Part shown: positions 43,322 through 52,757 of the stretch, one piece after another
Layout: every line of letters begins with the position of its first letter
Numbering within the stretch: the first letter of the stretch is position 1
Assembly (NCBI GenBank): GCA_017935065.1
Contig: JAGBIF010000012.1
Coordinates: 1-64,000, forward strand
Length of the DNA: 64,000 nt
Direction of reading: 5' to 3'
Source of the DNA: Clostridia bacterium
GTDB lineage: Bacteria; Bacillota; Clostridia; Oscillospirales; CAG-272
The notes under the pieces: model-generated
Databases searched by the model: none
The model's input: the letters and a program-made list of their open reading frames with translations, nothing else
Told to the model about the DNA's origin: nothing
Made by a program: the position numbers and the translations under genes

Positions 43322-45976
43322 ATGGATAAAACAAAGCTTTCTATAATTGCCGTCATCGCGCTCGTGCTTATCGCGGCCGTGGTGATAGTGGCACTTAATT
43401 TTGATACTGTAAAAGGGCTTTTCGGCAGTGGCAAGCCTGACGGTGAGCCAAGCGAGTTCCCCGAGGATGATGAGCCGCTTGACGGGCTTATACTCATTCG
43501 CAAAAATGAGGCTAAGTTTAATATTATAACCGCAAGCGGAGCAGGCTCGGCAGGCATACGCGCCGCAAACGAGCTGTATAGCAGGCTCGCCGCGCTCGGT
43601 ATTGACGTAAACGCACCGATACCCGACGTTGATACCGAGTCGGTCTGGCATTGCGAGATAATAATAGGCTCGGAATGTCAGAACAGGGGTGATGAGTGCT
43701 TGGTTGACGTGCGAGAGCTCGGCTACAAGGGCTACTGCATCAAGGCAGTCGGGGAGCGCGTTATAATCGTGGGAGGCTCGCCCGCAAAGACACGCGAGGC
43801 AGTCGAGATATTCACCGAGAAATATCTCGGCATCACCGACACCACCAAGTCTCTTCGCAATAAGGCGGTATCCCAGACACTCAACGAGACGGTGCTTACC
43901 GACTACGATATTGACACCCTTTCAATAGGCGGGCAGGATATCGCACAGTATACCGTAGTGTGCGACACGTCCGACACCGCGATATATCCCAACCTGACTG
44001 CAACCTTTGCCGAGTCGGTCTCGATGCTTACGGGTAAATATCTTGAGGTGGTTGACCAAAGTAAGGCAGATGCGCTTACTCACAGAATAATATTTAGAAT
44101 GCTTCCCCTCTCGTTTGACGCAGAGGGCAAAAGAACCTATGCCGACGGCTTTTACGTTAGAGTAGAGGGCAATGACCTCATATTTGAGTGCGAGTACGAA
44201 AACGCCTTCGTCAAATTATATGACGAGTTTATGGAGGAGTACGTTCTTACGAAAACGGGAAGCGTTGATATTCCTCAGGGCCTTAACATATCGAAGTGCG
44301 CGAGCATCGTAAAATACAGCGACTTCGGCGCCTTCGGAGATGACGATAAGGACGATTTTTCCTATATTCTCGAGGCTCACGAGTACGCCAACCTCGGCAG
44401 ACAGAAGGTGGTTGCCGACGGTGAGGTGTACCGCATAGGAATGGGCGGCTCGCAGATACCCATTATGACCGACGTTGATTGGAAGGCGGCGCGCTTTATC
44501 ATCGACGATAACGCAAAGGGCGTTAACCGAAGAAAGCATATATTCATTCTCAAGCGTGAGAATCCCATGCAGACCTACATCTCTCTAAACTTTGAGGATG
44601 ACGGAGTTACCGATCTCTCGCTGAAGAAGGGTGAGTCCGACTCTATCCCCTGGCTTGATAAGTATCTCGATTACGATTCGCTCGTTGTTATACAGAGCAA
44701 CCACGCCGATTACGTAAGATACGGAGCAAACGGAAACCTCGGACGTCCGAGAACCGACGTTCTGCATATGGATAAGGATGCGAAGCTGGACCCCAAAACA
44801 CCCGTTACCAACGATTATGACATCGTGGCTCAGGTTCAGGTATTCAGAGTTGACGATACGCCCATCACCGTAAGCGGCGGATTTTTTGAGAATATCTGCG
44901 CGCGCTCGGGCTGTGAGCATAACGACGAATGGGAATGCTATAAGGGACGTAAAAATCCCGATGGTGTTTACGAGAAATATTGCAGGTCAAACGTATATAC
45001 CTCGGTCTCGCGCGGAATCCGTATCGAAAGACCTAACGCAACCCTTATGAATATCGACCATAAGGTGGTTGACGAGCCTGAGGACGGAAGCTATCCCTAC
45101 TACGGATTTCTGCTTTTCTACAACGCGCACAACGTAACGGTCAAGGACTGCAACCTCACAGGACATAAATACTACGTGGAATACAAGACCAACGATTACG
45201 GCGATATCAACTGGGTGCCTATGGGTACTTACGATTTCGTCTGCGAGTATTCAAACGAGCTTTACTTTGACGGTGTAACTCAGGAAAACGGCAGAAATGA
45301 CATAGGAGACTCGGGATATTGGGGAATAATGTCCTCAAACGGCTCAAAAAACCTTCATTTCACCGACTGTATAATTTCAAGAATAGACGCGCATTGCGGC
45401 TTCTGGAATATGACGGTTGATAATACCATTATAGGTCACACCTTCAACGTTATCGGAGGCGGAACCCTCGAGGTCAGGAATACGCAGAGAAGAGTAGGAA
45501 ACAGCTTTATCTCGCTAAGAGGCGACTACGGAGCTACCTTCGAGGGCGACCTTATTATCGAGAACTGCCTTCTCGACGGTATAGTCGCGTACGATACGTC
45601 GTGGGGCGGAGCCAAGGGCAGACCGTCCTCAAGGTACGGCGATGGCTATATCGTCGAATCGGGCTTTTTGACCTCAACTAAATATATGAATTGGGATTTC
45701 GGCTACACCTGCTATCTTCCTATAACGGTGACGGTGACCAATTTCCAGAGCAATATCTCAAATCTTTACGTCTATAACGGCTTAAACAATAAGGCGTTTG
45801 ACGCAAGCTATCCAAACCAGTATCAGATAACCAAAAAAATTACCGTAATTCGCGACAATACAAAGACGCTGCCCGCCTTTATAAAGGCAGGTAGTATCAG
45901 AACAAGCATCACCGTAGCCCCTTCGGGAGCCTCGAGGCTTAACTCAATTCCCTACGAGACAAAGACGGTGAACTGA
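43322..45976 (+). CDS. Membrane-anchored right-handed beta-helix protein, paralogue D
   Basis: 884 residues, closest to C. Unlike its four neighbours it has no lipobox cysteine. An N-terminal helix (about 7-27, SIIAVIALVLIAAVVIVAL) without a clear cleavage site should keep it as a membrane-anchored protein facing outward. Accessory domain 1 has CEIIIGSECQNR and GYCIKAVGERVIIVGG. Helix entry is VKYSDFGAFGDDDKDDF, where the usual GKTDD turn is altered. CNLTGHKYYVEY, SRIDAHCGFWN and LRGDYGATFEG are conserved. A Cys-rich loop (ICARSGCEHNDEWECYKG) near residue 520 is unique to it. It ends PSGASRLNSIPYET, as in C. Confidence 0.85.
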   Translation: MDKTKLSIIAVIALVLIAAVVIVALNFDTVKGLFGSGKPDGEPSEFPEDDEPLDGLILIRKNEAKFNIITASGAGSAGIRAANELYSRLAALGIDVNAPIPDVDTESVWHCEIIIGSECQNRGDECLVDVRELGYKGYCIKAVGERVIIVGGSPAKTREAVEIFTEKYLGITDTTKSLRNKAVSQTLNETVLTDYDIDTLSIGGQDIAQYTVVCDTSDTAIYPNLTATFAESVSMLTGKYLEVVDQSKADALTHRIIFRMLPLSFDAEGKRTYADGFYVRVEGNDLIFECEYENAFVKLYDEFMEEYVLTKTGSVDIPQGLNISKCASIVKYSDFGAFGDDDKDDFSYILEAHEYANLGRQKVVADGEVYRIGMGGSQIPIMTDVDWKAARFIIDDNAKGVNRRKHIFILKRENPMQTYISLNFEDDGVTDLSLKKGESDSIPWLDKYLDYDSLVVIQSNHADYVRYGANGNLGRPRTDVLHMDKDAKLDPKTPVTNDYDIVAQVQVFRVDDTPITVSGGFFENICARSGCEHNDEWECYKGRKNPDGVYEKYCRSNVYTSVSRGIRIERPNATLMNIDHKVVDEPEDGSYPYYGFLLFYNAHNVTVKDCNLTGHKYYVEYKTNDYGDINWVPMGTYDFVCEYSNELYFDGVTQENGRNDIGDSGYWGIMSSNGSKNLHFTDCIISRIDAHCGFWNMTVDNTIIGHTFNVIGGGTLEVRNTQRRVGNSFISLRGDYGATFEGDLIIENCLLDGIVAYDTSWGGAKGRPSSRYGDGYIVESGFLTSTKYMNWDFGYTCYLPITVTVTNFQSNISNLYVYNGLNNKAFDASYPNQYQITKKITVIRDNTKTLPAFIKAGSIRTSITVAPSGASRLNSIPYETKTVN

Positions 45977-46051
45977 TTAAAGAGAGATACAATACAAAAA
46001 ACGCATATACCCTATGATTTGTAAAATACAATTTACATTACGAGGTGTTTT

Positions 46052-48670
46052 ATGAAAAAGACTAGAATTTTTATTCTGACAGTAGCAATTCTTCTTTGCG
46101 CGGTATTTCTCGCATCCTGCGGAACAGATATTCCCGAGGATGAGCTGCTTCTTATTGAGCGCGGAGCGCCGAAATTCAAAATCGTTACCGCTGCGGGACT
46201 TACCGAGGAGGAATACGCCGAGGTCGAGCGCTTTATCGCGACACTCGGGGAGCTTGGAATTGAGCTTGACGAGCCTATCACCGACGAGGACGAGACGCTT
46301 GTCGGCGATTGCGAGATAATTTTCGGCAAGGACATCAAATTCCGCGAGGGCTGTGCGGTTACTCAAAGAGACATAGGTGAGGAGGGCTACTGCGTCAAGA
46401 CGGTCGGAAATAAAATCGTCGTTTGCGGCGGAAGCACCGAGATGTTTAAAACCGCGGTTTCCCTGCTTCTTTCCGAGGGGCTCGGCATCACCGAGGACAC
46501 ACGGGCCGACAAATATATGTATCTCACCGCCCCCCGTGAGCTTAACCTTCTTAAGACCACCGACTACAAGCTTGAAGAGCTCACCGTAAACGGTGTGGAT
46601 ATCGGCGAGTTCGTCCTTTCCTACACCGACAATGACACGCTGAGTGAGGCGGCAACCCTTCTTCGCGACGCTATTCACGAATACACGGGTATAATTCTCA
46701 AAAATGAAAGCGAGCTTCCCGAGGGTACTGAGGCAAAGCATAAAATTATTATCCGTATTTCGAGCAATAAATCGGGCGCGGGCTTCAGCGTGAGTATGGC
46801 AGGCAATGACCTTATGATAAGCTGCTACAGCGAAAAGCGCTTTATGCTCGGCTTTAACGATTGGCTTTCCTCAACCGTAACCTCGGGCTCGTCAAAGAAG
46901 CTTGATATCGGTAGCAGTAAGTACGAATACGATATTACCTATACCTATGAGGAGTTTGGCGCAAAGGGCGACGGCAGGACCGACGATTTCCTCGCGGTGC
47001 TAAAGGCTCATCAGGCGGCAAACCAGGAGGGTATTCCTATTCGCATTAAGACCAGCGCCTCCTACTATTTCGGCAAGAGCTCTCACGGTAAGGCAATTCC
47101 TATCAAGACCAACGTGGATTTCGGCAGAGCCGTATTCATAGTGGATGACGGCGATGTTAACCCCTTCGACGAGGCAATAAGAATGAGAAACGTCTTTGAA
47201 ATAGTCCCCTCGTCAAATAAAATGCCCTACATCGTGGCTGGCTCAAAATATACCGACGCGGGCTTTGTGCTTAAGACGGTAGGCTCGGGCGCGGATGCGT
47301 ACAATGTATATAAGAATGAAAACGATTCGCCCGTGCTCAAAAAGGGTGCAACCAACTTCCCTATGACCTTCGGCGGTGATGTTCTGCTCCGCATCGTGAA
47401 CGCTGTGGAGAAGGTCTACGTCCGTACGGGCGGAAATGCCAATGCGGGCGCTGACAAGGAGGAAATGATCCTCGTTCGCTCGGACGGTAAGATAGATCCC
47501 ACCACCCCCGTGCTCTGGGACTATAATGGATTTACCGAAATTGAGGTAATTCCCATTGACGATACTGCAATAACCGTTAAGGGCGGTATCTTCAAGACAC
47601 TTGCAAACCGTCTTAAGACCGAGGCACCCGAGGGATTTTCCACAGGCGACCAGTATTACTACTTCGGACGCGGTGTCTACGTTGCCAGAAGCAATACCGT
47701 GATAGAGGGCCTCACTCATATTATTGAAAACGAGGTTGTCGTTGAGGATGGAAAGCCCAATGACGGCGGTTATCCCTACCGCGGATGGCTTGACGTAAGA
47801 TTATGCAATAACGTCCTTATCAATAACGTTAAATTCCAGGGACACAGATGGTATAAGGAGGACAGAGCCGATGCAAGCGGCAAGCCCGTTACCGACTCGG
47901 GTACTTCTATGGGTACCTACGAGATCAACGCCTGGACCGCAAACAATATCACCTGGCAGAACTGCACTCAGTCAAACAGCACCACGAACTCGCTCTTCTG
48001 GGGAGTTATGGGCTCGAACTTCGTAAAGAATCTTACCTTTGATAACTGCAACCTCTCTCGCTTTGACGCGCATCAGGGCGTTGCCAACGCAACGGTTAAA
48101 AATTCGGTTATAGGTCAGAATATCAACTGTATCGGCTCGGGTGATCTTAAGATTATCAATACGAAAAAGCTCACTAACAACACCTTTGTTACACTCAGGA
48201 CCGACTACGGCTCGACCTGGGAGGGCGACGTCCTTCTTAAGGATTGCACGCTTGTCGGGCATACCTCTACAAAGGAGGATACGCCTACGAAGTATAACAA
48301 TAACGGAAGCATATTTACGATGGGCTACACCAAGGGACATAACTTCGGATACGAGACCTATCTTTTCAAGAATATCACGATTGACAACTTCACCTTCGAC
48401 GAGCATCTTACCACGAGATATCTCTTCAGGGCGAGCTCGGCGCCGACGCTTCAGGCAGACGGAGTCACCTGGAAGAATGAGGATAACTTCAACGCTGATA
48501 TGTTCACCGACCCCGTTAACCCCTACCACGCGCCCGAGTCTATCACCATCATAAACCAGACCGAGGCAAACAGCTTCAAGCTCTGCAATAAGGACGGGGT
48601 ATTTACCGAGCTTATCTCAAGCGGTAAATTGGTGATAAATGATGAAAAGGGCAGGCTGACACAGAACTAG
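46052..48670 (+). CDS. Exported lipoprotein with right-handed beta-helix, paralogue E
   Basis: 872 residues and the most divergent of the five. Lipobox LASC (20-23). Accessory domain 1 has CEIIFGKDIKFR and GYCVKTVGNKIVVCGG; domain 2 has KHKIIIRISSNKSGAGF. Helix entry is YEEFGAKGDGRTDDF. The shared motifs appear in changed form: FQGHRWYKED, SRFDAHQGVAN and LRTDYGSTWEG, so the residues H, D-A-H, R and D-Y-G are those kept in all five. It is 75 bases after D with a gaggtg ribosome site. Two terminators follow it. Confidence 0.85.
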   Translation: MKKTRIFILTVAILLCAVFLASCGTDIPEDELLLIERGAPKFKIVTAAGLTEEEYAEVERFIATLGELGIELDEPITDEDETLVGDCEIIFGKDIKFREGCAVTQRDIGEEGYCVKTVGNKIVVCGGSTEMFKTAVSLLLSEGLGITEDTRADKYMYLTAPRELNLLKTTDYKLEELTVNGVDIGEFVLSYTDNDTLSEAATLLRDAIHEYTGIILKNESELPEGTEAKHKIIIRISSNKSGAGFSVSMAGNDLMISCYSEKRFMLGFNDWLSSTVTSGSSKKLDIGSSKYEYDITYTYEEFGAKGDGRTDDFLAVLKAHQAANQEGIPIRIKTSASYYFGKSSHGKAIPIKTNVDFGRAVFIVDDGDVNPFDEAIRMRNVFEIVPSSNKMPYIVAGSKYTDAGFVLKTVGSGADAYNVYKNENDSPVLKKGATNFPMTFGGDVLLRIVNAVEKVYVRTGGNANAGADKEEMILVRSDGKIDPTTPVLWDYNGFTEIEVIPIDDTAITVKGGIFKTLANRLKTEAPEGFSTGDQYYYFGRGVYVARSNTVIEGLTHIIENEVVVEDGKPNDGGYPYRGWLDVRLCNNVLINNVKFQGHRWYKEDRADASGKPVTDSGTSMGTYEINAWTANNITWQNCTQSNSTTNSLFWGVMGSNFVKNLTFDNCNLSRFDAHQGVANATVKNSVIGQNINCIGSGDLKIINTKKLTNNTFVTLRTDYGSTWEGDVLLKDCTLVGHTSTKEDTPTKYNNNGSIFTMGYTKGHNFGYETYLFKNITIDNFTFDEHLTTRYLFRASSAPTLQADGVTWKNEDNFNADMFTDPVNPYHAPESITIINQTEANSFKLCNKDGVFTELISSGKLVINDEKGRLTQN

Positions 48671-48753
48671 CCCCCACTAAAAGCAGATATCACAAAGGAC
48701 GGTCGGTGACGTTAGACTGCCTTTGCTTTAGTAGCGATTGCACCTACCGTGGG

Positions 48754-48800
48754 AAGGGGCTGTCTCAAATTCGCGTTTGAGACAGCCCCTTTATCGTATA
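48754..48800 (+). terminator. Terminator of the beta-helix cluster
   Basis: A 16-bp perfect stem (48754-48769 with 48776-48791), core ggggctgtctcaaa. Its T-tract is short. Confidence 0.7.
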
Positions 48801-48829
48801 AAACAAACAGCTCCTTTATCGTAAAAAAA

Positions 48830-48868
48830 GAAAGGACCCCTCGCTGACCGGGCGAGAGGTCTTTTTTG
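48830..48868. terminator. Second terminator, bidirectional
   Basis: gacc.ctcgc (48835-48844) and gcgag.ggtc (48852-48861) flank a seven-base loop, with T6 to the right and an A-rich tract to the left. It backs up the cluster terminator and ends the leftward small-peptide gene. Confidence 0.8.
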
Positions 48869-48884
48869 TCAGGATAAAGCCTAC

Positions 48885-49010
48885 TTAACCAGAAGTTGGA
48901 TCGTTGGTAGGATCCCAGTCTGTACCGGGAGTGTCACCGCCGTCGCTTGTCGTAATAACGTCAAGCGATTTAAGCTCTACAATTTCGCATATTGGATTTT
49001 CATATTTCAT
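48885..49010 (-). CDS. 41-residue peptide of unknown function
   Basis: This short frame has a perfect aggagg six to seven bases before its ATG and a terminator just after its stop. The peptide begins MKYENPICEIVELKSLDVI, then TTSDGG and an Asp/Pro/Gly/Thr-rich tail ending PTSG. There is no signal peptide. I recall many short Clostridia proteins starting MKYE-x-P-x-x-E-x-V with a hydrophobic E-x-x-DVI-T-S middle and a Gly/Asp-rich tail, function unknown. That link is from memory. The N-terminal leader-like part and compositionally simple tail would also fit a peptide precursor, but no modifying enzyme or exporter is adjacent. Confidence 0.7.
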   Translation of the reverse strand: MKYENPICEIVELKSLDVITTSDGGDTPGTDWDPTNDPTSG

Positions 49011-49159
49011 AAAATTCCTCCTATACAAAACCTGACTGCAAGAGTATTATAGCACAGATATCCGAAAAATGCAAGAGGAAAAGGAAAATTGAAAATTGAA
49101 GGTTGAAAATTAAACTTAATTCCTTGTCAGGGAATGCTCTTTTTTGTTGATTTAGTTTA

Positions 49160-49346
49160 GAGTTATGAGGCTCGCTTTCGCTCACCGTTATGAGCTTGGC
49201 ACAGCAAGCGTTATGATATGATTGCCCTACTAACCTATAACTTGGCGAAGCCAATCATAACTATGCGAAGCATATCATAACTCATAACTTGCCCGAGGGG
49301 GCAATCATAGCTGTAGCGAGATGCTCTGTAAAGAGTATCTCGCTAC
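49160..49346. repeat. Second hairpin array with constant ATAACT/AGTTAT spacer
   Basis: The element cATAACT occurs repeatedly, first inverted (GTTATGA near 49162, 49187 and 49210), then direct (near 49236, 49255, 49277 and 49283). Between direct copies are small perfect hairpins with a constant gaa or gag loop: ttggc-gaa-gccaa, tatgc-gaa-gcata, ttgccc-gag-gggcaa. The last, longer stem (gtagcgagatgctct with agagtatctcgctac, one mismatch) reaches the stop codon of the exonuclease gene and could end its transcript. Confidence 0.75.
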
Positions 49347-50308
49347 ACAGTCGCGTTCTTTTTCTTTCTTCTGCCTCTGTGGCGCGCGCTTCGTCTTTTC
49401 TGATTGCTCTTCTCGATTGCCGCCTCGTGCGCGATAATCATTTCCTCGCTTGCCCCGTCTACGGTAAGCTTTGCGCGCCAGGTATCGTTGAAGTTCCTGT
49501 GAAGCTTAAGCGTAAGCAGCATATCACCGTGCTCCTCGCACTTATAGTGAAGCGTGTACTTCTGTCCCTTTGAATGAAGCAGACCGCCCGCCCTTTTCAT
49601 AAGCCCATCGCACAGCGGACATTTAGGCTCTGCCACGGGGGTGTCCTCAAGCATCTCGTTTATCGTCACGTATCCGTCATCCCCGCCGTCGGCATCGCCT
49701 ATTATCGCCGAGTAAAGATGCTCTGTGGCAATGTTGCCGTAATCCCTGATGCCCTGTGGCACGTCAAGCCGCTTTGCGACGAGGGCTGTGAAATAGGCAT
49801 CGTTCAGCGCATCGTGCGCGGGAAGCCTCTGAGGTATCTCAAAATATTCCATAGCATACTCAAGCGAGCGCTGCTTCGTGCCGCCGTCGGTCTGCATATT
49901 GAATATTGCCTGAAGGTCGTAGGTGCAGTCAAGCCAGTCCATATCTATCTTATGCACGTGGAAGTTTTCCTTAAGCATCGGGATATCGTCGGGCCCCCAG
50001 GTGAGAAATACGAAGTCCTCACCGCACCAGCGGCGAAAGCTCTCTGCCGCGTCGCTAAGAGATATTCCCGCATCCATCTGCTCTTGAGATATGCCCGTAA
50101 GGTCTGCCACCATACGGTGAATTTTCTTAAAATACTTCGGCTTTACGATAGCCTGATATGAGCCGCACGGCTGCATCCTTGAGTCAAGCTTTACCGCGCC
50201 TATCTGTATGACCTCACCGCGGAGCCTGCAGGCGAGCTGCTTCTGTACGGCAATGGCCTTCTGCGCATACGCCTGATTCCACTCAAGGTCAAGTGTTATA
50301 TAATACAT
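49343..50308 (-). CDS. DEDDh 3'-5' exonuclease with C-terminal zinc ribbon and basic tail
   Basis: 321 residues. Residues 1-190 form an RNase T/DnaQ-type exonuclease: LDLEWNQ (motif I), a middle Asp region, and LPAHDALNDAYFTAL (motif III, H-D-A-x-x-D), similar to KapD and ERI-1-like proteins. A linker then leads to a four-cysteine/histidine ribbon (CPLC...YKCEEHGD, about 228-265). The last 25 residues are strongly basic (KRRSARHRGRRKKK). This suggests a nuclease that binds RNA through its tail; the substrate is unknown. It is monocistronic. Confidence 0.85.
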   Translation of the reverse strand: MYYITLDLEWNQAYAQKAIAVQKQLACRLRGEVIQIGAVKLDSRMQPCGSYQAIVKPKYFKKIHRMVADLTGISQEQMDAGISLSDAAESFRRWCGEDFVFLTWGPDDIPMLKENFHVHKIDMDWLDCTYDLQAIFNMQTDGGTKQRSLEYAMEYFEIPQRLPAHDALNDAYFTALVAKRLDVPQGIRDYGNIATEHLYSAIIGDADGGDDGYVTINEMLEDTPVAEPKCPLCDGLMKRAGGLLHSKGQKYTLHYKCEEHGDMLLTLKLHRNFNDTWRAKLTVDGASEEMIIAHEAAIEKSNQKRRSARHRGRRKKKNATV

Positions 50309-50410
50309 CAGAAAAGTCCTTTTTACAAAAATACATTATACATTATACACCAAGTGAGTGACTATGTCAACCCCAAAAGCCCCACTCTTAATAGAAGATT
50401 AACAATAGTG

Positions 50411-50453
50411 AATTTCCAAAGTAAATTCCACTGTGAAATATACTTTGGAAATT
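50411..50453 (+). promoter_or_regulatory. 13-bp inverted repeat upstream of the glutamine synthetase promoter
   Basis: aatttccaaagta (50411-50423) and tactttggaaatt (50441-50453) are exact reverse complements with a 17-base loop, 41 bases before the -35 box. It may be an operator. It does not match the GlnR box pattern TGTNAN7TNACA. Confidence 0.45.
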
Positions 50454-50493
50454 AAGTGGTAAGTAATTGTCGGAATTATTCACTCTCGTTTAC

Positions 50494-50522
50494 TTGACAA
50501 CCCCATATTTATAATGTATAAT
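50494..50522 (+). promoter_or_regulatory. Consensus promoter of glnN
   Basis: TTGACA (50494-50499), 17 bases, TATAAT (50517-50522): a perfect sigma-A promoter, 35 bases before the ATG. Confidence 0.93.
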
Positions 50523-50557
50523 TATAGAATATTAAGACTTCACCTGGAGAGAGAAGT

Positions 50558-52657
50558 ATGAACAACTCACCCAAAATACCCGAGCTTTTTGCCTCGCTCG
50601 TCTTTAGCGAGGAGGTAATGAAGGAAAGACTTCCCAAGGATGTGTACGAATCACTTATGCACACCGTAGAGGAGGGAAATGAAATAGATGCCTCGATTGC
50701 CGACGTCGTCGCGGGCGCGATGAAGGATTGGGCAATTGAGCATGGGGCTACGCACTTTACTCATTGGTTTTCGCCTCTTGCGGGCGTAACCGCTGAAAAG
50801 CACGATGCCTTCCTTACGCCTATCGGTCACGGTCGGGCGATAATGGAATTCTCGGGCAAGGAGCTTATCAAGGGTGAGCCTGATGCCTCAAGCTTCCCTA
50901 CGGGCGGACTTCGCGCGACCTTTGAGGCGCGCGGCTACACCGCGTGGGACCCCGCCTCGTACGCCTTTATAAAGGACGGCTCGCTTTACATACCCACTGC
51001 GTTTTGCGCATATACGGGTGAGGCGCTCGATACCAAGACACCGCTTCTTCGCTCTATGGATGCGATAAGCCGAGAGGGACTTCGCATAGTCCGCCTCTTC
51101 GGTGACAGCGAGGCAAGGCGTGTTACCACCACCGTCGGTGCAGAGCAGGAATACTTCCTCATTCCCGAGGAGGATTACCGTCGCCGCCGCGACCTCTACT
51201 ACTGCGGAAGAACGCTCTTTGGCGCCCCCGCCGTAAAGGGACAGGAAATGGAGGACCACTACTTCGGCGCGCTTCCTACCAAGGTCGGTGAGTATATGCA
51301 CGAGCTTGACCTTGAGCTTTGGCGCCTCGGCATCTCGGCTAAAACCAAGCACAACGAGACCGCCCCCGCACAGCACGAGCTTGCCCCCGTATATAATACC
51401 ACCAATATCGCGGTTGATAACAACCTGCTTATGATGGAATGTATGAAGAAGCTCGCCCCCAAGCACGGAATGGCCTGCCTTCTTGCCGAAAAGCCCTTTG
51501 AGGGCATCAACGGCTCGGGTAAGCATAACAACTGGTCGCTCGGCACCGACACGGGCGTAAATCTTCTGAAGCCAGGTAAGACCCCCGAGAAAAACAAGCG
51601 CTTCCTGCTCGTTCTCGCCGCGGTAATCAGGGCGGTTGACGAGTATCAGGACCTTCTTCGCATCTCTGCCGCCACCGCGGGCAACGATTGCCGTCTTGGC
51701 GGAAACGAGGCGCCCCCCGCTATTATCTCTGTTTTCTTGGGTGATGAGCTTGACGCGCTCGTTCACGCGATAATCGACGGCAAGGAAACCTTCAAGTCGG
51801 ACAAGAAGTATATGTCCCTCGGTATTCCCTCGGTGCCTCAGATCCGCAAGGACAATACCGACAGAAACCGCACCTCGCCCTTTGCCTTTACGGGCAATAA
51901 GTTTGAGTTCCGTATGATAGGCTCGTCACAGAATATCGCGCTTGCGAATACCGTGCTCAATACCGCCGTTGCCGACTCGTTCAAGCTCTTTGCGGACGAG
52001 CTTGAGGCGGCTTCCGACTTTGACGGTGCGGTTGATGAAATCATAAAGCGCACGCTCACCGACCACGCGAGAATACTCTTCTCGGGCAATTCCTATTCCA
52101 AGGAGTGGGAGGATGAGGCAAAGCGCCGCGGACTGTCCTGCCACAAGACCTCGCCCGAGGCATACGCGCACTTTGACGATGATAAGAATGCCGAGCTGTT
52201 CTTCAGGTTCGGTGTTATGAGTAAAAACGAGCTTCGCTCAAGGCGCGAGATTTTCTTTGAGAGCTACCGTAAGATAAAGAACGTAGAGGCTCGCACGATG
52301 CTTGAGATGACCGTCCGCGACTACATCCCTGCCGTCAGCAGCTATATAGGAAAGCTCTCCTCCGACCTTTTGGCACAGGTCTCGGTGCTTCCCGAAATCA
52401 AGACACCGGGAAGGCGCGAGCATATAGAAAGGCTCTCGACACTTCTTACCTCTACCTACGATGCCTACTACGCGCTTGCCGAGGCAGAGGATAGGGCGGT
52501 GGCAATCCCCGACACCGAGGAGGCTGCGTTCTTCTATAAGGATATAGTGATCCCCAGAATGGACACGCTTCGCACCTGTGTCGACACAATGGAAACCCTC
52601 ACCGCGCGCGACTTCTGGCCCGTACCCACCTACGGTGATATGACCTTCGCGATATAG
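50558..52657 (+). CDS. glnN: Glutamine synthetase type III
   Basis: Makes glutamine from glutamate, ammonia and ATP. At 699 residues it has the type III length (types I and II are about 450 and 350). Type III features are the N-terminal [20 protein letters not shown] region, [10 protein letters not shown], and the metal/ATP motifs [25 protein letters not shown] and [11 protein letters not shown]. The C-terminal 150 residues are helical, as in the type III dodecamer. Ribosome site ggagaga. It stands alone, with a perfect promoter, an upstream palindrome and a terminator; no nitrogen regulator is adjacent. Confidence 0.96.
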   Translation: MNNSPKIPELFASLVFSEEVMKERLPKDVYESLMHTVEEGNEIDASIADVVAGAMKDWAIEHGATHFTHWFSPLAGVTAEKHDAFLTPIGHGRAIMEFSGKELIKGEPDASSFPTGGLRATFEARGYTAWDPASYAFIKDGSLYIPTAFCAYTGEALDTKTPLLRSMDAISREGLRIVRLFGDSEARRVTTTVGAEQEYFLIPEEDYRRRRDLYYCGRTLFGAPAVKGQEMEDHYFGALPTKVGEYMHELDLELWRLGISAKTKHNETAPAQHELAPVYNTTNIAVDNNLLMMECMKKLAPKHGMACLLAEKPFEGINGSGKHNNWSLGTDTGVNLLKPGKTPEKNKRFLLVLAAVIRAVDEYQDLLRISAATAGNDCRLGGNEAPPAIISVFLGDELDALVHAIIDGKETFKSDKKYMSLGIPSVPQIRKDNTDRNRTSPFAFTGNKFEFRMIGSSQNIALANTVLNTAVADSFKLFADELEAASDFDGAVDEIIKRTLTDHARILFSGNSYSKEWEDEAKRRGLSCHKTSPEAYAHFDDDKNAELFFRFGVMSKNELRSRREIFFESYRKIKNVEARTMLEMTVRDYIPAVSSYIGKLSSDLLAQVSVLPEIKTPGRREHIERLSTLLTSTYDAYYALAEAEDRAVAIPDTEEAAFFYKDIVIPRMDTLRTCVDTMETLTARDFWPVPTYGDMTFAI

Positions 52658-52666
52658 CATACAAAT

Positions 52667-52709
52667 AAAACACACCCGATAGGAGCAAGCTCCTCTCGGG
52701 TGTGTTTTC
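52667..52709. terminator. Terminator between glnN and azlD
   Basis: A nearly perfect stem (aaaacacacccga with tcgggtgtgtttt, plus inner aggagc/gctcct) is flanked by A and T tracts, so it works both ways. Confidence 0.88.
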
Positions 52710-52757
52710 TAATTATTCATTTTTCATTATTCATCATTCATTACCGACCTTGTCGGG

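Noticed and set aside
52710-52757. ATTCATT-type short repeats after glnN as a mobile repeat
   Set aside because: The copies are too short and irregular to separate from AT-rich chance sequence.
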